A stretch of 64,000 bases of DNA from Cognatiluteimonas lumbrici. GTDB taxonomy: Bacteria; Pseudomonadota; Gammaproteobacteria; Xanthomonadales; Xanthomonadaceae. Of this stretch, positions 27,630 through 39,555 are shown in pieces (within the stretch, counting starts at the first letter, position 1; each line of letters begins with the position of its first letter). The notes under the pieces are model-generated. The model did not search any database. It was not told where the DNA came from and was given only the letters and a program-made list of their open reading frames with translations. The stretch lies in assembly GCF_006476065.1 (NCBI RefSeq), contig NZ_ML636798.1, forward strand, positions 1,810,207-1,874,206, written 5' to 3'. A program made the translations under genes and the position numbers.

Positions 27630-28451
27630 ATGAATCGATTCGCGATGCTGCTGGCGGCGTTGCTGCTGCCGCTGGCCGCCCACGCCGGTGACAGCGGCGA
27701 CACCCAGGTGCAGTTCGAGCGCAATGTCAGCGGCCAGATCGAGATTGCCCCCGACGGCAGCGTGAGCGACTACAGCCTGGACTCGGAGCTGGGGCTGCCG
27801 GAGGTGACGGCCGCGCTGCACGAGCAGATCGGCGAGTGGCGGTTCGAACCGATCCTGGTGGACGGCAAGCCGGTGGCCGCGCAGGCCAACATGAACGTGC
27901 AGCTCGCGCTGGTGCCGCTCGACGACGAGCGGATGGCGTTCCGCATCGAGCGCGTGGCCTTCGGTTCGCCGGGACGCACGGCCCGCATGGCGCCGCCGCG
28001 CTATCCGGACTCGGCCCTGCGCGAGCGCGTCGCCGGCAAGGTGACGCTGGTGCTGAAGCTCGACGACGACGGCGGCGTCGAGCGGGTGCACGTGGAGCGG
28101 GTCGACCTGGAGCGCAGCACCCAGTCCGAGAGCCGCAAGGAGCACTGGCGCGAGGTGTTCGCCGCCGCCGCGACGCGGGCTGCGCGGAAATGGCGCTTCG
28201 AGCCCGGCGCAAGGCTCGGTGGCGAACCGCTGGCCAGCTCGATCCGCGTGCCCGTCGAGTTCGTGATCAACACCGGGGTGGCCGCCGCCGACCGCTGGCG
28301 CGCCTACGAACCCGGCCCGTACCAGCCGGCGCCGTGGGCCAGGCCGGACGCCGATGCCGCGGCCCACATCGCCGGCCTCAAGGACGGCGACGTGCAGCCG
28401 CTGGACTCGCCGTTCCGGTTGCTCGAGGACGTGGTCGGCTCGTTCCTGTAG
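27630..28451 (+). CDS. Secreted protein with TonB C-terminal-like domain
   Basis: 273 aa; ATG at 27630 after GGAGAGGGAGAG. Signal peptide (MLLAALLLPLAAHA). Residues ~125-215 resemble the TonB/GspC-like C-terminal fold: PPRYPDSALRERVAGKVTLVLKL-type block then KWRFEPG, preceded by an N-terminal half with a second weak copy (IGEWRFEPILVDGKPV). With no membrane anchor or proline-rich stalk it is not a classical TonB; it is likely a periplasmic protein. Partners unknown. A strong bidirectional terminator follows. Confidence 0.75.
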   Translation: MNRFAMLLAALLLPLAAHAGDSGDTQVQFERNVSGQIEIAPDGSVSDYSLDSELGLPEVTAALHEQIGEWRFEPILVDGKPVAAQANMNVQLALVPLDDERMAFRIERVAFGSPGRTARMAPPRYPDSALRERVAGKVTLVLKLDDDGGVERVHVERVDLERSTQSESRKEHWREVFAAAATRAARKWRFEPGARLGGEPLASSIRVPVEFVINTGVAAADRWRAYEPGPYQPAPWARPDADAAAHIAGLKDGDVQPLDSPFRLLEDVVGSFL

Positions 28452-28477
28452 CCGCGCGGCCCACGGCCGCACGAAGA

Positions 28478-28507
28478 AAAAGGGCGCCCCGCGGGGCGCC
28501 CTTTTTC
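28478..28507. terminator. Bidirectional terminator between the TonB-like gene and rho
   Basis: Perfect inverted arms of 14 bp (AAAAAGGGCGCCCC and its complement) around a GC centre, ending in five T on either strand. Confidence 0.9.
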
Positions 28508-28520
28508 GTCAAGGCTTTCG

Positions 28521-30200
28521 TCAGCGCTTCATCGAAGCGAAGAATTCGTCGTTCGACTTCGTGCTCTTCATCTTGTCGAGCAGGAACTCCATCGCGCCGA
28601 TCTCGTCCATGCCGTGCAGCAGCTTGCGCAGGATCCAGATCTTCTGCAGCAGCTCCGGCTCGATCAGCAGGTCCTCGCGGCGGGTGCCCGAGCGGTTGAT
28701 GTCGATCGCCGGGTACACGCGCTTCTCGGCGATGCGGCGGTTCAGGTGCACCTCGGAGTTGCCGGTGCCCTTGAACTCCTCGTAGATCACCTCGTCCATC
28801 TTGCTGCCGGTGTCGACCAGCGCGGTGGCGATGATGGTCAGCGAACCGCCTTCCTCGACGTTGCGCGCGGCACCGAAGAAGCGCTTCGGGCGGTGCAGCG
28901 CGTTGGCGTCCACGCCGCCGGTCAGCACCTTGCCGGAGCTCGGCACCACGTTGTTGTAGGCGCGGGCCAGGCGGGTGATCGAGTCGAGCAGGATCACCAC
29001 GTCCTTCTTGTGCTCGACCAGGCGCTTGGCGCGCTCGATCACCATCTCGGCGACCTGCACGTGGCGCGCGGCCGGCTCGTCGAACGTGGACGAGATCACC
29101 TCGCCGCGCACGGTGCGCTGCATGTCGGTGACTTCCTCCGGGCGCTCGTCGATCAGCAGCACGATCAGGTGCACGTCCGGATGGTTGGTCGTGATCGCGG
29201 TGGCGACCTGCTGCATCATCATGGTCTTGCCGGCCTTCGGCGGCGAGACGATCAGCGCGCGCTGGCCCTTGCCCTGCGGCGCCATCAGGTCGAGGATGCG
29301 GCCGGTGATGTCCTCGGTCGAGCCGTCGCCGCGCTCCAGGCGGAAGCGCTTGCGCGGGAACAGCGGGGTCAGGTTCTCGAACAGGACCTTGTTCTTGGAG
29401 GCCTCGATCGGCTCGCCGTTGATCTCGTCGACCACGTTGAGCGCGAAGTAGCGCTCGCCGTCCTTGGGCCAGCGGATGCGGCCGGACAGGTGGTCGCCGG
29501 TGCGCAGGTTGAAGCGGCGGATCTGCGAGGGCGAGATGTAGGTGTCGTCGGGGCCGGCCAGGTAGCTGGCCTCGGCCGCGCGCAGGAAGCCGAAGCCGTC
29601 GGGCAGGATTTCCAGCACGCCGTCGGCGGCGACGCCCTCGGGGGTGCGGGTCAGCACCTTGAGCAGGGCGAAGATCACGTCCTGCTTGCGGGCGCGGGCC
29701 ACGGTCTCGGAGATGCCGAGCTGCTCGGCGATGTCGAGCAGCTTCTGCGCCGGCATCCGCTTCAGGTCGCCCAGCGAGTACTGCGGGAAACCCTCGGGGA
29801 TGTTGGCCATCGGCCGGCTCTGTTGCGGCTCGTTGCCGTTGTCGTCGCGCGGCAGGCCGTCGTCGCGGCCGCGGTCGCGGTTGCGGTCGCGGCGGTTGCG
29901 GAAGCGGTCGCGGCGGTTGCCGTGGCGTCCCCCATCGCGCTGCTGGTCGCGGCCCTCGCGCTGGTTGCCGCGCGCGTTGCCGTCGTCGCCGTCGCCGCCC
30001 TGGGGCTGCGCGGACTCCTGCTGGGAGGCCGGGGCGGCGGAGGCCGGCTCGGCGGCAGGCTTCTGCTCAGCGGCGGCTTCGCCACGGGCGGATTCGTTCT
30101 GGGTGGTGCCGGCGTCGGCCTTGGCGGCGCGCTTGCGCACGCGCTTTTCGGCGGTCCCGCCGGTGTCGCTCCCCTCGGGAGCGGTGGTGGTGTCGGACAA
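28521..30200 (-). CDS. rho: Transcription termination factor Rho with low-complexity insert
   Basis: 559 aa from a TTG start preceded by GAGGAA at seven bases; no nearer ATG fits. Residues ~1-145 are a low-complexity extension, Ala/Glu-rich then Arg/Asn/Asp/Gly-rich ([20 protein letters not shown]), followed by the Rho N-terminal domain, the RNA-binding cold-shock-like domain ([19 protein letters not shown]) and the ATPase with [10 protein letters not shown] (P-loop), [13 protein letters not shown] and [10 protein letters not shown]. Rho frees stalled transcripts. The extension is common to high-G+C Rho proteins and may widen RNA binding. trxA lies 170 bases upstream; that leader could carry Rho autoregulation. 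Confidence 0.97.
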   Translation of the reverse strand: MSDTTTAPEGSDTGGTAEKRVRKRAAKADAGTTQNESARGEAAAEQKPAAEPASAAPASQQESAQPQGGDGDDGNARGNQREGRDQQRDGGRHGNRRDRFRNRRDRNRDRGRDDGLPRDDNGNEPQQSRPMANIPEGFPQYSLGDLKRMPAQKLLDIAEQLGISETVARARKQDVIFALLKVLTRTPEGVAADGVLEILPDGFGFLRAAEASYLAGPDDTYISPSQIRRFNLRTGDHLSGRIRWPKDGERYFALNVVDEINGEPIEASKNKVLFENLTPLFPRKRFRLERGDGSTEDITGRILDLMAPQGKGQRALIVSPPKAGKTMMMQQVATAITTNHPDVHLIVLLIDERPEEVTDMQRTVRGEVISSTFDEPAARHVQVAEMVIERAKRLVEHKKDVVILLDSITRLARAYNNVVPSSGKVLTGGVDANALHRPKRFFGAARNVEEGGSLTIIATALVDTGSKMDEVIYEEFKGTGNSEVHLNRRIAEKRVYPAIDINRSGTRREDLLIEPELLQKIWILRKLLHGMDEIGAMEFLLDKMKSTKSNDEFFASMKR

Positions 30201-30370
30201 GTGCGATTCCTCGCTCGGATGCGAGCGCCCGGGATGCGGGCGGGGAAGGGAATGGAGCAGGGACGGGGTGCGGCAGCAGGGCGGCCGGAGGCGCGCCGGG
30301 GTGCCGGCCCGCCAAAACTAGCACCGCGCCGGCCGGGGAGCAACCGGCGGCGCGGCGGCGGTTCAGGCGT

Positions 30371-30697
30371 TCAGAGCGCCTTGTCGATCATCTGGCTGAG
30401 CTGGGCCTTGCCGACGGCGCCGATCTGGGTGGCCTGGACCTGGCCGTCCTTGAACAGCAGCAGCATCGGGATCGAGCGCACGTGGTACTTCATCGCGGTG
30501 TTGCGGTTCTGGTCGATGTCCACCTTCACCACCTTGGCCTTGCCGGCGTAGTCGCGGGCCAGCTCGTCCAGCGCCGGCGCGATCATCTTGCAGGGGCCGC
30601 ACCACTGCGCCCAGAAGTCGACCAGCACCGGTTCCCCGGACTGCAGGACCGTGCTGTCGAAATCGGCGTCGGTGGCGTGGATGACGGTGTCGTTCAT
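30371..30697 (-). CDS. trxA: Thioredoxin 1
   Basis: 108 aa; ATG at 30697 with GAGGAG seven bases ahead. Active site WCGPCK in the normal place, cis-Pro in SIPMLLLF, and standard length. Reduces protein disulfides in the cytosol and feeds ribonucleotide reductase. Same order trxA-rho on the minus strand and rhlB divergent as in E. coli; a ~190-base shared upstream region holds both promoters (a TAGACT -10-like box at ~30753 for rhlB). Confidence 0.97.
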   Translation of the reverse strand: MNDTVIHATDADFDSTVLQSGEPVLVDFWAQWCGPCKMIAPALDELARDYAGKAKVVKVDIDQNRNTAMKYHVRSIPMLLLFKDGQVQATQIGAVGKAQLSQMIDKAL

Positions 30698-30891
30698 GGG
30701 GGCTCCTCGGGGAAACAGGGCGGTCGGCCGCGGAGATCGCGGCGGTTGCTGGTAGACTGGGGCGTTTTCCCGCGGGACCAGGGCGCTTCGCGCGTCCCCC
30801 GGGCGCCTGACGGCAGTCTGCTTCCACGAAGCCCCCCGCGCAAGCGCGACCGCGCGCCGCGCCATCCAATACGGAACCTGCATTCCCCCGC

Positions 30892-32640
<1,749 letters not shown>

Positions 32641-32655
32641 GCGGGGGCGCAGGGC

Positions 32656-32661
32656 TAGAAT
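32656..32661 (+). promoter_or_regulatory. TAGAAT -10 box six bases before the ftsE start codon
   Basis: TAGAAT matches the sigma70 -10 at five of six positions. Transcription starting 6-8 bases downstream would begin at or next to the A of the ftsE ATG (32668), so the mRNA would have no leader. Confidence 0.5.
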
Positions 32662-32667
32662 CGCCGC

Positions 32668-33357
32668 ATGGCGGTCCTGCGCTTCGACAACGTCAGCAAG
32701 CAATACCCCGGGGGGCATGTCGCGCTGGCGGAGGTCAGTTTCGAAGTGCAACCGGGCGAAATGCTGTTCGTCACCGGCCACTCCGGCGCCGGCAAGAGCA
32801 CGCTGCTCAAGCTGATCCACCTGGCCGAGCGCCCGACCCGCGGCGCCGTGCTCTTCGCCGACCGCAACCTGCTGAAGGTGCGCGGCCGCCGGGTGCCGAT
32901 GCACCGGCGCGAGGTCGGCGTGGTGTTCCAGGACCACCGCCTGCTGTCCGACCGCAGCGTGTTCGACAACGTCGCGCTGCCGCTGGTGCTGCGCGGCGTG
33001 AAGCGCGGCGAGATCGGCAAGCGCGTGCGCTCGGTGCTCGAGCGCCTGGGCCTGGCCGAGCGCGAGCGCGCGCTGCCGACCCAGCTCTCGGCCGGTGAAC
33101 AGCAGCGCGTCGGCATCGCCCGCGCGGTGGTCGGCGAGCCGCGGCTGCTGGTGGCCGACGAGCCGACCGGCAACCTCGACCCGGGGTTGTCCGCGGAAAT
33201 CATGGCGCTGTTCGCGGCCTTGCCCGAGCGCGGCACCAGCGTGCTGGTGGCCAGCCACGACCTCGGCCTGGTGAAGCGCATGAAGAAGCGCGTGCTGGTG
33301 CTCGAGCAGGGCCAGCTGGTGGACGACATCGCGCCCGAGGACCTGGCGGATGAGTAG
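32668..33357 (+). CDS. ftsE: Cell division ATP-binding protein FtsE
   Basis: 229 aa ABC ATPase: Walker A GHSGAGKST, Q-loop VVFQDHRLL, signature LSAGEQQRVGIARA and Walker B LLVADEPTGNLD. With FtsX it forms a complex that drives periplasmic amidase activation at the septum. The stop overlaps ftsX start by 8 bases. The -10 box directly in front suggests leaderless translation. Confidence 0.97.
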   Translation: MAVLRFDNVSKQYPGGHVALAEVSFEVQPGEMLFVTGHSGAGKSTLLKLIHLAERPTRGAVLFADRNLLKVRGRRVPMHRREVGVVFQDHRLLSDRSVFDNVALPLVLRGVKRGEIGKRVRSVLERLGLAERERALPTQLSAGEQQRVGIARAVVGEPRLLVADEPTGNLDPGLSAEIMALFAALPERGTSVLVASHDLGLVKRMKKRVLVLEQGQLVDDIAPEDLADE

Positions 33358-34315
33358 CAGGAGCGGGAACGGGGAACAGGGAACGGGGAACGGTGGGGGC
33401 GCCCGGCGGTCGGGGGTGGGCGCGTGGCTGGACCACCACGCGTACAGCTTCACCGCGAGCCTCGGGCGCATGCTCGGCAAGCCTTGGGCCACGGTGCTGA
33501 CCGTCGGGGTGATGGCGGTGGCTCTGGCGTTGCCGCTCGGGCTGTGGCTGGTACTGGCGAACATGGCGCGGCTGTCCGGCGAGGTGCAGCAGTCGCGCGA
33601 GATCAGCGTGTTCCTGCAGCACGACGTGGATGCCGCTCGTGCGCAGGCGCTCGCGGACGAGCTGCGTGGCCGCGACGACGTGGCGTCGGTGGAACTGCGC
33701 ACGCCGCAGCAGGGCGTCGAGCAGTTGCGCGCCGCCGGCCTCGGCGATGCGCTCGACGCGCTCGACCAGAACCCGCTGCCGAGCGTGCTGGTGGTCGGCC
33801 CGCGCGGCGACGAAGCCCTGCTCGCCGATTCGCTGGCGCAGCTTCCCGAGGCCGAACTGGTGCAGCACGACGCGGTCTGGCGCCAGCGCCTGGACGGCTG
33901 GCTGCGCTTCGGCAACCGCGTCGCGCTGGTGCTGGCGCTGCTGCTCGGGCTCGGCGCGCTGCTGGTGGTGGGCAACACCGTGCGCCTGGACATCCAGTCG
34001 CGGCGCGAGGAGATCGGGGTGCTGCAGCACCTCGGTGCGACCGACGGCTTCATCCGGCGCCCGTTCCTGTACCTGGGCGCGTGGTACGGCGTCGCCGCCG
34101 GCGTGATCGCGATCGCGTTGCTCACCGCAGCGGCGCTGGCGCTGCGCGCGCCGCTGGCCGAACTCGCCGCGAGCTACGGCAGCAATTTCGCGCTCGGTGG
34201 CTTCGATGCGTCCACCGCGCTCGCCGTCGTCGCCGGCGCGGCCTTGCTTGGCTGGCTCGGGGCCGGCATCGTGACCGGGCACTACCTGCGCCAGACCCGA
34301 CCGACCGAGACCTGA
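33350..34315 (+). CDS. ftsX: Cell division protein FtsX, with a 7-bp repeat tract in its N-terminal region
   Basis: 321 aa. The core is a four-span protein: TM1 at residues ~45-70, a periplasmic domain (~70-185, with QQSREISVFLQHDVD and LPEAELVQHDAVW), then TM2-4 with GNTVRLDIQSRREEIGVLQHLGATD. The N-terminal tail (SGNGEQGTGNGG) is encoded by four copies of a GGGAAC-plus-one unit, so repeat-number change would shift frame. A GTG at 33416 is a possible shorter start past the repeats. Works with FtsE at the division site. Confidence 0.95.
   Translation: MSSRSGNGEQGTGNGGGARRSGVGAWLDHHAYSFTASLGRMLGKPWATVLTVGVMAVALALPLGLWLVLANMARLSGEVQQSREISVFLQHDVDAARAQALADELRGRDDVASVELRTPQQGVEQLRAAGLGDALDALDQNPLPSVLVVGPRGDEALLADSLAQLPEAELVQHDAVWRQRLDGWLRFGNRVALVLALLLGLGALLVVGNTVRLDIQSRREEIGVLQHLGATDGFIRRPFLYLGAWYGVAAGVIAIALLTAAALALRAPLAELAASYGSNFALGGFDASTALAVVAGAALLGWLGAGIVTGHYLRQTRPTET
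33365..33392 (+). repeat. Four tandem 7-bp units in the ftsX 5' coding region
   Basis: GGGAACG, GGGAACA, GGGAACG, GGGAACG follow without gaps. A unit length not divisible by three inside a coding region is liable to slip out of frame. Confidence 0.85.
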
Positions 34316-35172
34316 TGGAAGCCCACGCCGACGCAGCCGATACCCTCCGCCACGTGGTCAGCGACGCCCCGCGGGTGATGGTGGTTGACGGGTCCCGGCT
34401 GGTGCGCAAGCTGATCGGCGACGTGCTGCTGAGGGAGCTCCCGGGCGCGCAGGTGCTGTCCTGCGGCGGCCTCGCGGAGGCGCGCGAGATGCTCGCCGAG
34501 GGCCCCGTGGACCTGGTGACGACCTCACTGCTGTTGCCCGACGGCGACGGTACCGCGCTGGCGCATGCGGTGCGCGAGGCGGCGGGGCAGAGCTACGTGC
34601 CGGTGATCGTGGTCTCCGGCGACGTGCAGTCGCGGCTGGAGGCGCGCAGCCTCAACGACGACATCACCGACTATTTCGACAAGTCGCTCGGGCACCAGGC
34701 GCTGGCCGCGTTCATCCGCGGCTACGTGCAGCCCGAGCCGGTGCCCGGCGCGCGCGTGCTCTACGTGGAGGACAGCCGCGTGGTCGCCGCCGCGACCAAG
34801 CGCATGCTCGAGCGCCAGGAGCTCGAGGTGCTGCACTTCACCGACGCCGAGGGCGCGCTCGACTACCTGAGCGGGGCGCACGCCCGCGGCGCGGTCGGCA
34901 CCGACATCGTGCTCACCGACGTCTACCTCAAGGGCGAGCTCAGCGGCCGCGACCTGCTGGCCCAGGTGCGCGGACCGCTCGGCTTCGGCAAGCGCGCGCT
35001 GCCGGTGCTGGTGATGACCGGCGACGACAACCGCGAGAAGCAGTCCGAACTCCTGCGGGAAGGCGCCAACGACCTCGTGCTCAAGCCGATCGAGGAACGC
35101 CTGCTGGTGACCAAGGTGTTGTTCCAGCTGCGCGTGTCGCGGTTGCCGGAGCAGCGCGACTTCGCCGGCTGA
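34315..35172 (+). CDS. Double-receiver response regulator
   Basis: 285 aa; ATG shares a base with the ftsX stop (TGATG). Two receiver domains in tandem and no output domain. The first (residues ~20-135) starts VMVVDGSRLVRKLIG but in VDLVTTSLLLPDGDG the phospho-acceptor position is Ser instead of Asp. The second (~145-280) has the intact acceptor in DIVLTDVYLKGELSG and a KPIEE Lys. Such proteins work as phosphate sinks or signalling adaptors; the partner kinase is not next door. It is inserted, with ung, between ftsX and rpoH, which are neighbours in E. coli. Confidence 0.88.
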   Translation: MEAHADAADTLRHVVSDAPRVMVVDGSRLVRKLIGDVLLRELPGAQVLSCGGLAEAREMLAEGPVDLVTTSLLLPDGDGTALAHAVREAAGQSYVPVIVVSGDVQSRLEARSLNDDITDYFDKSLGHQALAAFIRGYVQPEPVPGARVLYVEDSRVVAAATKRMLERQELEVLHFTDAEGALDYLSGAHARGAVGTDIVLTDVYLKGELSGRDLLAQVRGPLGFGKRALPVLVMTGDDNREKQSELLREGANDLVLKPIEERLLVTKVLFQLRVSRLPEQRDFAG

Positions 35173-35175
35173 GCC

Positions 35176-35880
35176 ATGGCCGACGACCGCATCCGGCTGG
35201 AGCCCTCGTGGAAGGCGCGGGTGGGCGACTACCTGCAGGGTCCGGAGATGCAGCAACTGGCCGGGTTCCTGCGCGAGCGCAAGGCCGCCGGCGCGCGCAT
35301 CTACCCGCCCGGCCCGCAGATCTTCGGCGCGCTCGACGCCACCCCGTTCGACGCCACCAAGGTCGTGATCCTCGGCCAGGATCCCTACCACGGCGCGGGC
35401 CAGGCCCACGGGCTGTGCTTCTCGGTGCGGCCCGGGGTGCCGGTGCCGCCGTCGCTGCAGAACATCTACAAGGAGCTGCAGCGCGACCTCGGGATCGCGC
35501 CGCCCGGCCACGGCTGCCTGCTGCCCTGGGCCAGCCAGGGGGTACTGTTGCTGAACGCCGTCCTGACCGTGGAGGACGGCCGCGCCGGCGCCCACGCCGG
35601 CAAGGGCTGGGAGGGCTTCACCGACCGCGTGGTCGAGGCCCTGGCCGAGGAGCGCGAGGGCCTGGTGTTCCTGCTCTGGGGCAGCTACGCGCAGAAGAAG
35701 GGCGCCCGCATCGACCCCCGGCGGCACCGGGTCCTGCGGGCCCCGCACCCCTCGCCGCTGTCCGCCCACCGCGGATTCATCGGCTGCGGGCACTTCTCGG
35801 CGGCCAACGCCTGGCTGGCGCGCCGGGGCGAAGCCCCGATCGACTGGGCCCTGCCCCCGGCGGGGGCCCTTGAAGCTTGA
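35176..35880 (+). CDS. ung: Uracil-DNA glycosylase, family 1
   Basis: 234 aa. GQDPYH (catalytic Asp and water-binding loop), [30 protein letters not shown], and [11 protein letters not shown] (Leu intercalation loop) are all present. It removes uracil from DNA to begin base excision repair. Starts three bases after the double-receiver gene stop, so likely in one transcript with it. Confidence 0.97.
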   Translation: MADDRIRLEPSWKARVGDYLQGPEMQQLAGFLRERKAAGARIYPPGPQIFGALDATPFDATKVVILGQDPYHGAGQAHGLCFSVRPGVPVPPSLQNIYKELQRDLGIAPPGHGCLLPWASQGVLLLNAVLTVEDGRAGAHAGKGWEGFTDRVVEALAEEREGLVFLLWGSYAQKKGARIDPRRHRVLRAPHPSPLSAHRGFIGCGHFSAANAWLARRGEAPIDWALPPAGALEA

Positions 35881-35960
35881 CCCGGGCGCCCCCAGTCCGT
35901 TGTTCCATGGGCGAAACGGCGGGAACCATTTCCGTTGCCCTCTGTCCAACAAGGCCACGG

Positions 35961-35966
35961 TAGAAT
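35961..35966 (+). promoter_or_regulatory. TAGAAT -10 box seven bases before the rpoH start
   Basis: Five of six -10 matches; TTGCCC lies upstream at a 20-base spacing, longer than ideal. If used, transcription would begin at the ATG at 35974. Confidence 0.45.
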
Positions 35967-35973
35967 CAAGCAC

Positions 35974-36852
<879 letters not shown>

Positions 36853-36896
36853 TCCGCAAGAACCGGATATCGCGCTAGCCGCGCCGCGCGCACCCT

Positions 36897-36918
36897 GTGT
36901 CCATCCACTGATGGACAC
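36897..36918 (+). repeat. 9-bp perfect hairpin at the DUF1203 gene start
   Basis: GTGTCCATC / GATGGACAC around CACT. An upstream in-frame ATG (36911) lies inside the stem, favouring the later ATG at 36923. It could be an rpoH terminator without T-run or a translation control element. Confidence 0.6.
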
Positions 36919-36922
36919 GGCC

Positions 36923-37393
36923 ATGGACTACCTCGTCAGCGGGTTGCCGCCCGGACCCTTCCTTCCCCTGTTCGCACTCGACGACGAAGCGCTGCGCGCG
37001 CGCGGCGCCTCCCGCGTCGTGGCCGATGCCAGCCCGGGCTATCCCTGCCGCGTGACCCTCGAGGACGCCGCGCCCGGCGAGACCCTGCTGTTGCTGCACT
37101 GGCCGCACCTCGACGTGGCGACGCCCTACCGTTCGGGCGGCCCGATCTTCGTGCGCGAGGCGGCGACCCGTGCGGCGGTGTTCCGCAACCGGGTGCCGGA
37201 GCAGCAGCGCAGCCGCCTGCTGTCGGTGCGCGCCTACGACGCCGGCGGCTGGATGCGCGATGCCGAAGTCGACGAGGGCACGCGCCTGGAGGCATTGATC
37301 GAGCGTTTCTTCGCCGACCCCGAGGTCGCGTTCCTGCACGTGCACAACGCGCGTCGCGGCTGCTACGCGTGCCGCGTGGACCGCGCCGCGTAG
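36923..37393 (+). CDS. DUF1203 family protein
   Basis: 156 aa from ATG 36923, matching the family start (MDYLVSGLPPGPFLPLFALDD). Conserved blocks: YPCRVTLEDAAPGE, LLLHWPHLDVATPYRSGGPIFVRE and the terminal VAFLHVHNARRGCYACRVDR. DUF1203 proteins are small cytosolic proteins of unknown function. Convergent with priA, 16 bases apart. Confidence 0.85.
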   Translation: MDYLVSGLPPGPFLPLFALDDEALRARGASRVVADASPGYPCRVTLEDAAPGETLLLLHWPHLDVATPYRSGGPIFVREAATRAAVFRNRVPEQQRSRLLSVRAYDAGGWMRDAEVDEGTRLEALIERFFADPEVAFLHVHNARRGCYACRVDRAA

Positions 37394-37409
37394 AGCCCCG
37401 CTCCCGCGC

Positions 37410-39443
37410 TCAGTAGAGGTCCACCGGGTCCACGTCGAGCGACCAGCGCACCTTGCGCGCCTCCTTCGAGTCGCGGATCGCGGGCAGCGCCGCGTCGAGG
37501 GCGGCGTGCAGCGCGGGGCGCGAGGACGAGGACAGCAGCAGCTGCGCGCGCTGGTAGCCGGCGCGTCGCGGCATCGGCGCCGGCAACGGGCCCTGCACCG
37601 CGACCTCGCCGTCGCGCAGCAGGGCCTTGGCCGCATGCAGGAACTGCATCGGCGGGTCGGCGTGCTTGCCCTCGGCGCGCAGCAGCGCGAGATGCGCGAA
37701 CGGCGGGAAGCCGGCGGCCTCGCGCTGCGCCAGTTCGGCCTCGGCGAACGCGTGGTAGCCGCCGTGCACCAGCACCTGCAGCAACGGGTGCTCGGGGTGG
37801 TGGGTCTGCAGCAGGACCTCGCCGGCGCGCTCGGCGCGCCCGGCGCGTCCGGCCACCTGCACCAGCAGTTGTGCCAGCTTCTCTCCGGCGCGGAAGTCGG
37901 CCGAGAACAGGCCCTCGTCGATGCCGGCGACCGCCACCAGCGTAAGGTTGGGCAGGTCGTGGCCCTTGGCCAGCATCTGCGTGCCGACCAGGATTCCAGG
38001 GCGGTCGCCGAGCCCGGCCAGCAGCGTCTCCATGGCGTCGCGCTTGCCGGTGCTGCCGCGGTCCACGCGCAGCACCGGCACGTCCGGGAAGCGCTCGGCC
38101 AGCAGTTCCTCCATGCGCTCGGTGCCCGCACCCTGCGGCTGCAGCGCGAGGCCGCCGCAGTCCGGGCAGGCCGGCGGCACCGCCTGACGCGCGCCGCAGT
38201 GGTGGCACTGCAGGCGGCGGCCACCGGCGTGCACGGTCATCGCGGTCGGCTTCTCTTCGGTGCTGCAGCGCCGGCAATGCGCGCTCCAGCCGCAGTCGTG
38301 GCACAGCAGCACCGGGGCGTAGCCGCGGCGGTTGCGGAACACCAGCACCTGGCCGCCGGCATCGAGCGCGGCGCGCACCGCGTCGAGCAGGCGCGGCGAC
38401 AGGCCAGCCTGCAGCGGCAGCTTGCGCACGTCCATCACCCGCACCGGTGCGGGCTTCGCGGCCCCGGCCCGGTGCGGCAGCCGCAGGTGGGCGTAGCGGC
38501 CCTGGCGCGCGTTGTGCAGCGATTCCAGCGAGGGCGTGGCGCTGCCCAGTAGCACCGGGACCCCGAGCGCCTTGCCGCGCACCAGCGCGAAATCGCGCGC
38601 GTGGTAGCGGATGCCGTCGAACTGCTTGTAGCTGCCGTCGTGCTCCTCGTCCACGACCAGCAGCCCGGCCTCGGGGAGGGGCGTGAACACGGCCGAGCGC
38701 GTGCCCACCACCACCCGCGCCACTCCGCCGCGCGCCGCCGCCCAGACGCGCGCGCGCTCGCCATCGGGGAGCCCCGAATGCAGCGCGTGCACCTCGACCC
38801 CGAGCCGCGCGCGGAAGCGCGCCAGCAGCTGCGGGGTCAGGCCGATTTCGGGCACCAGCACCAGCGCCTGGCGGCCGCGCGCCAGGCAGTCGGCGATCGC
38901 GTGCAGGTAGACCTCGGTCTTGCCGCTGCCGGTGACGCCGTCGAGCAGCAGCGGCGCGAAGCCGCCGGCGGCGGCCAGCACCGCCTCGATCGCGCGTTGC
39001 TGGTCCGGGTTGGGGACCGGTGCCGCTACCTGTTCCACGGGTTCGACCGGGGCTGCGCAGCGTCGCCGCCGCGGCCTGGCATCGGCCGCTGGCACGGGCT
39101 TGCCGCGGCGCAGCGCCGCCGGCAAGGCCGTGGCCAGGACCTCGCCCAGCGGCGCGTGCAGGTAGCGCGCCAGCCAGCGCAGCGAGGCCAGCAGTTCCCC
39201 GTCCAGCAGCGGCGCATCGTCGAGCAGTTCGGAGACCCTGCGCAGTTCGCCCGCGCGCAGGGCCACGTCCGCCGGCCCGCCGAGGCCGGCCACCACCCCG
39301 ACCTTCTCGCCGTTCCCGAACGGCACCCGCACGCGCCGGCCGACCAGGCCGGGGTCGGCGCGGACGGCATCGGGCAGGGCGTAGTCGAACAGCTGCGGCA
39401 GCGGAAGCGGCAACGCAACCTGGCAGGTCGGAAGCATCGGCAA
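37410..39443 (-). CDS. priA: Primosomal helicase PriA, apparently lacking the winged-helix domain
   Basis: 677 aa, shorter than the usual ~730. The 3'-DNA-binding domain (LPLPLPQLFDYALP, VRVPFGNGEKVGVVAG) is followed after residue ~113 by only ~30 residues before PDQQRAIEAV of the helicase. In other PriA proteins a winged-helix domain of ~70 residues lies here. The helicase has GVTGSGKTEVYL, DEEHD, VATGTR-type VVVGTRSAVF and four CxxC pairs for two zincs (CHDC, CRRC, CHHC, CPDC). PriA restarts collapsed forks. Start at 39443 or 39437. Confidence 0.93.
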   Translation of the reverse strand: MPMLPTCQVALPLPLPQLFDYALPDAVRADPGLVGRRVRVPFGNGEKVGVVAGLGGPADVALRAGELRRVSELLDDAPLLDGELLASLRWLARYLHAPLGEVLATALPAALRRGKPVPAADARPRRRRCAAPVEPVEQVAAPVPNPDQQRAIEAVLAAAGGFAPLLLDGVTGSGKTEVYLHAIADCLARGRQALVLVPEIGLTPQLLARFRARLGVEVHALHSGLPDGERARVWAAARGGVARVVVGTRSAVFTPLPEAGLLVVDEEHDGSYKQFDGIRYHARDFALVRGKALGVPVLLGSATPSLESLHNARQGRYAHLRLPHRAGAAKPAPVRVMDVRKLPLQAGLSPRLLDAVRAALDAGGQVLVFRNRRGYAPVLLCHDCGWSAHCRRCSTEEKPTAMTVHAGGRRLQCHHCGARQAVPPACPDCGGLALQPQGAGTERMEELLAERFPDVPVLRVDRGSTGKRDAMETLLAGLGDRPGILVGTQMLAKGHDLPNLTLVAVAGIDEGLFSADFRAGEKLAQLLVQVAGRAGRAERAGEVLLQTHHPEHPLLQVLVHGGYHAFAEAELAQREAAGFPPFAHLALLRAEGKHADPPMQFLHAAKALLRDGEVAVQGPLPAPMPRRAGYQRAQLLLSSSSRPALHAALDAALPAIRDSKEARKVRWSLDVDPVDLY

Positions 39444-39555
39444 GAGTCTAGCGGGCCGTCGCGAGCGCCGGTCGCGGGGTGTGACTTGCGTTCAACTCTT
39501 GCCGTCTCCGACTAGGAGAATGCCGCAAACGCCTGTCCGCCAAAGGCTTTTGTCC

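Noticed and set aside
35921-35945. Sigma-E type promoter for rpoH
   Set aside because: A GGAACC and a TCTGT are present but their spacing (about 12-13 bases) is too short for the ~16 usual in sigma-E promoters.
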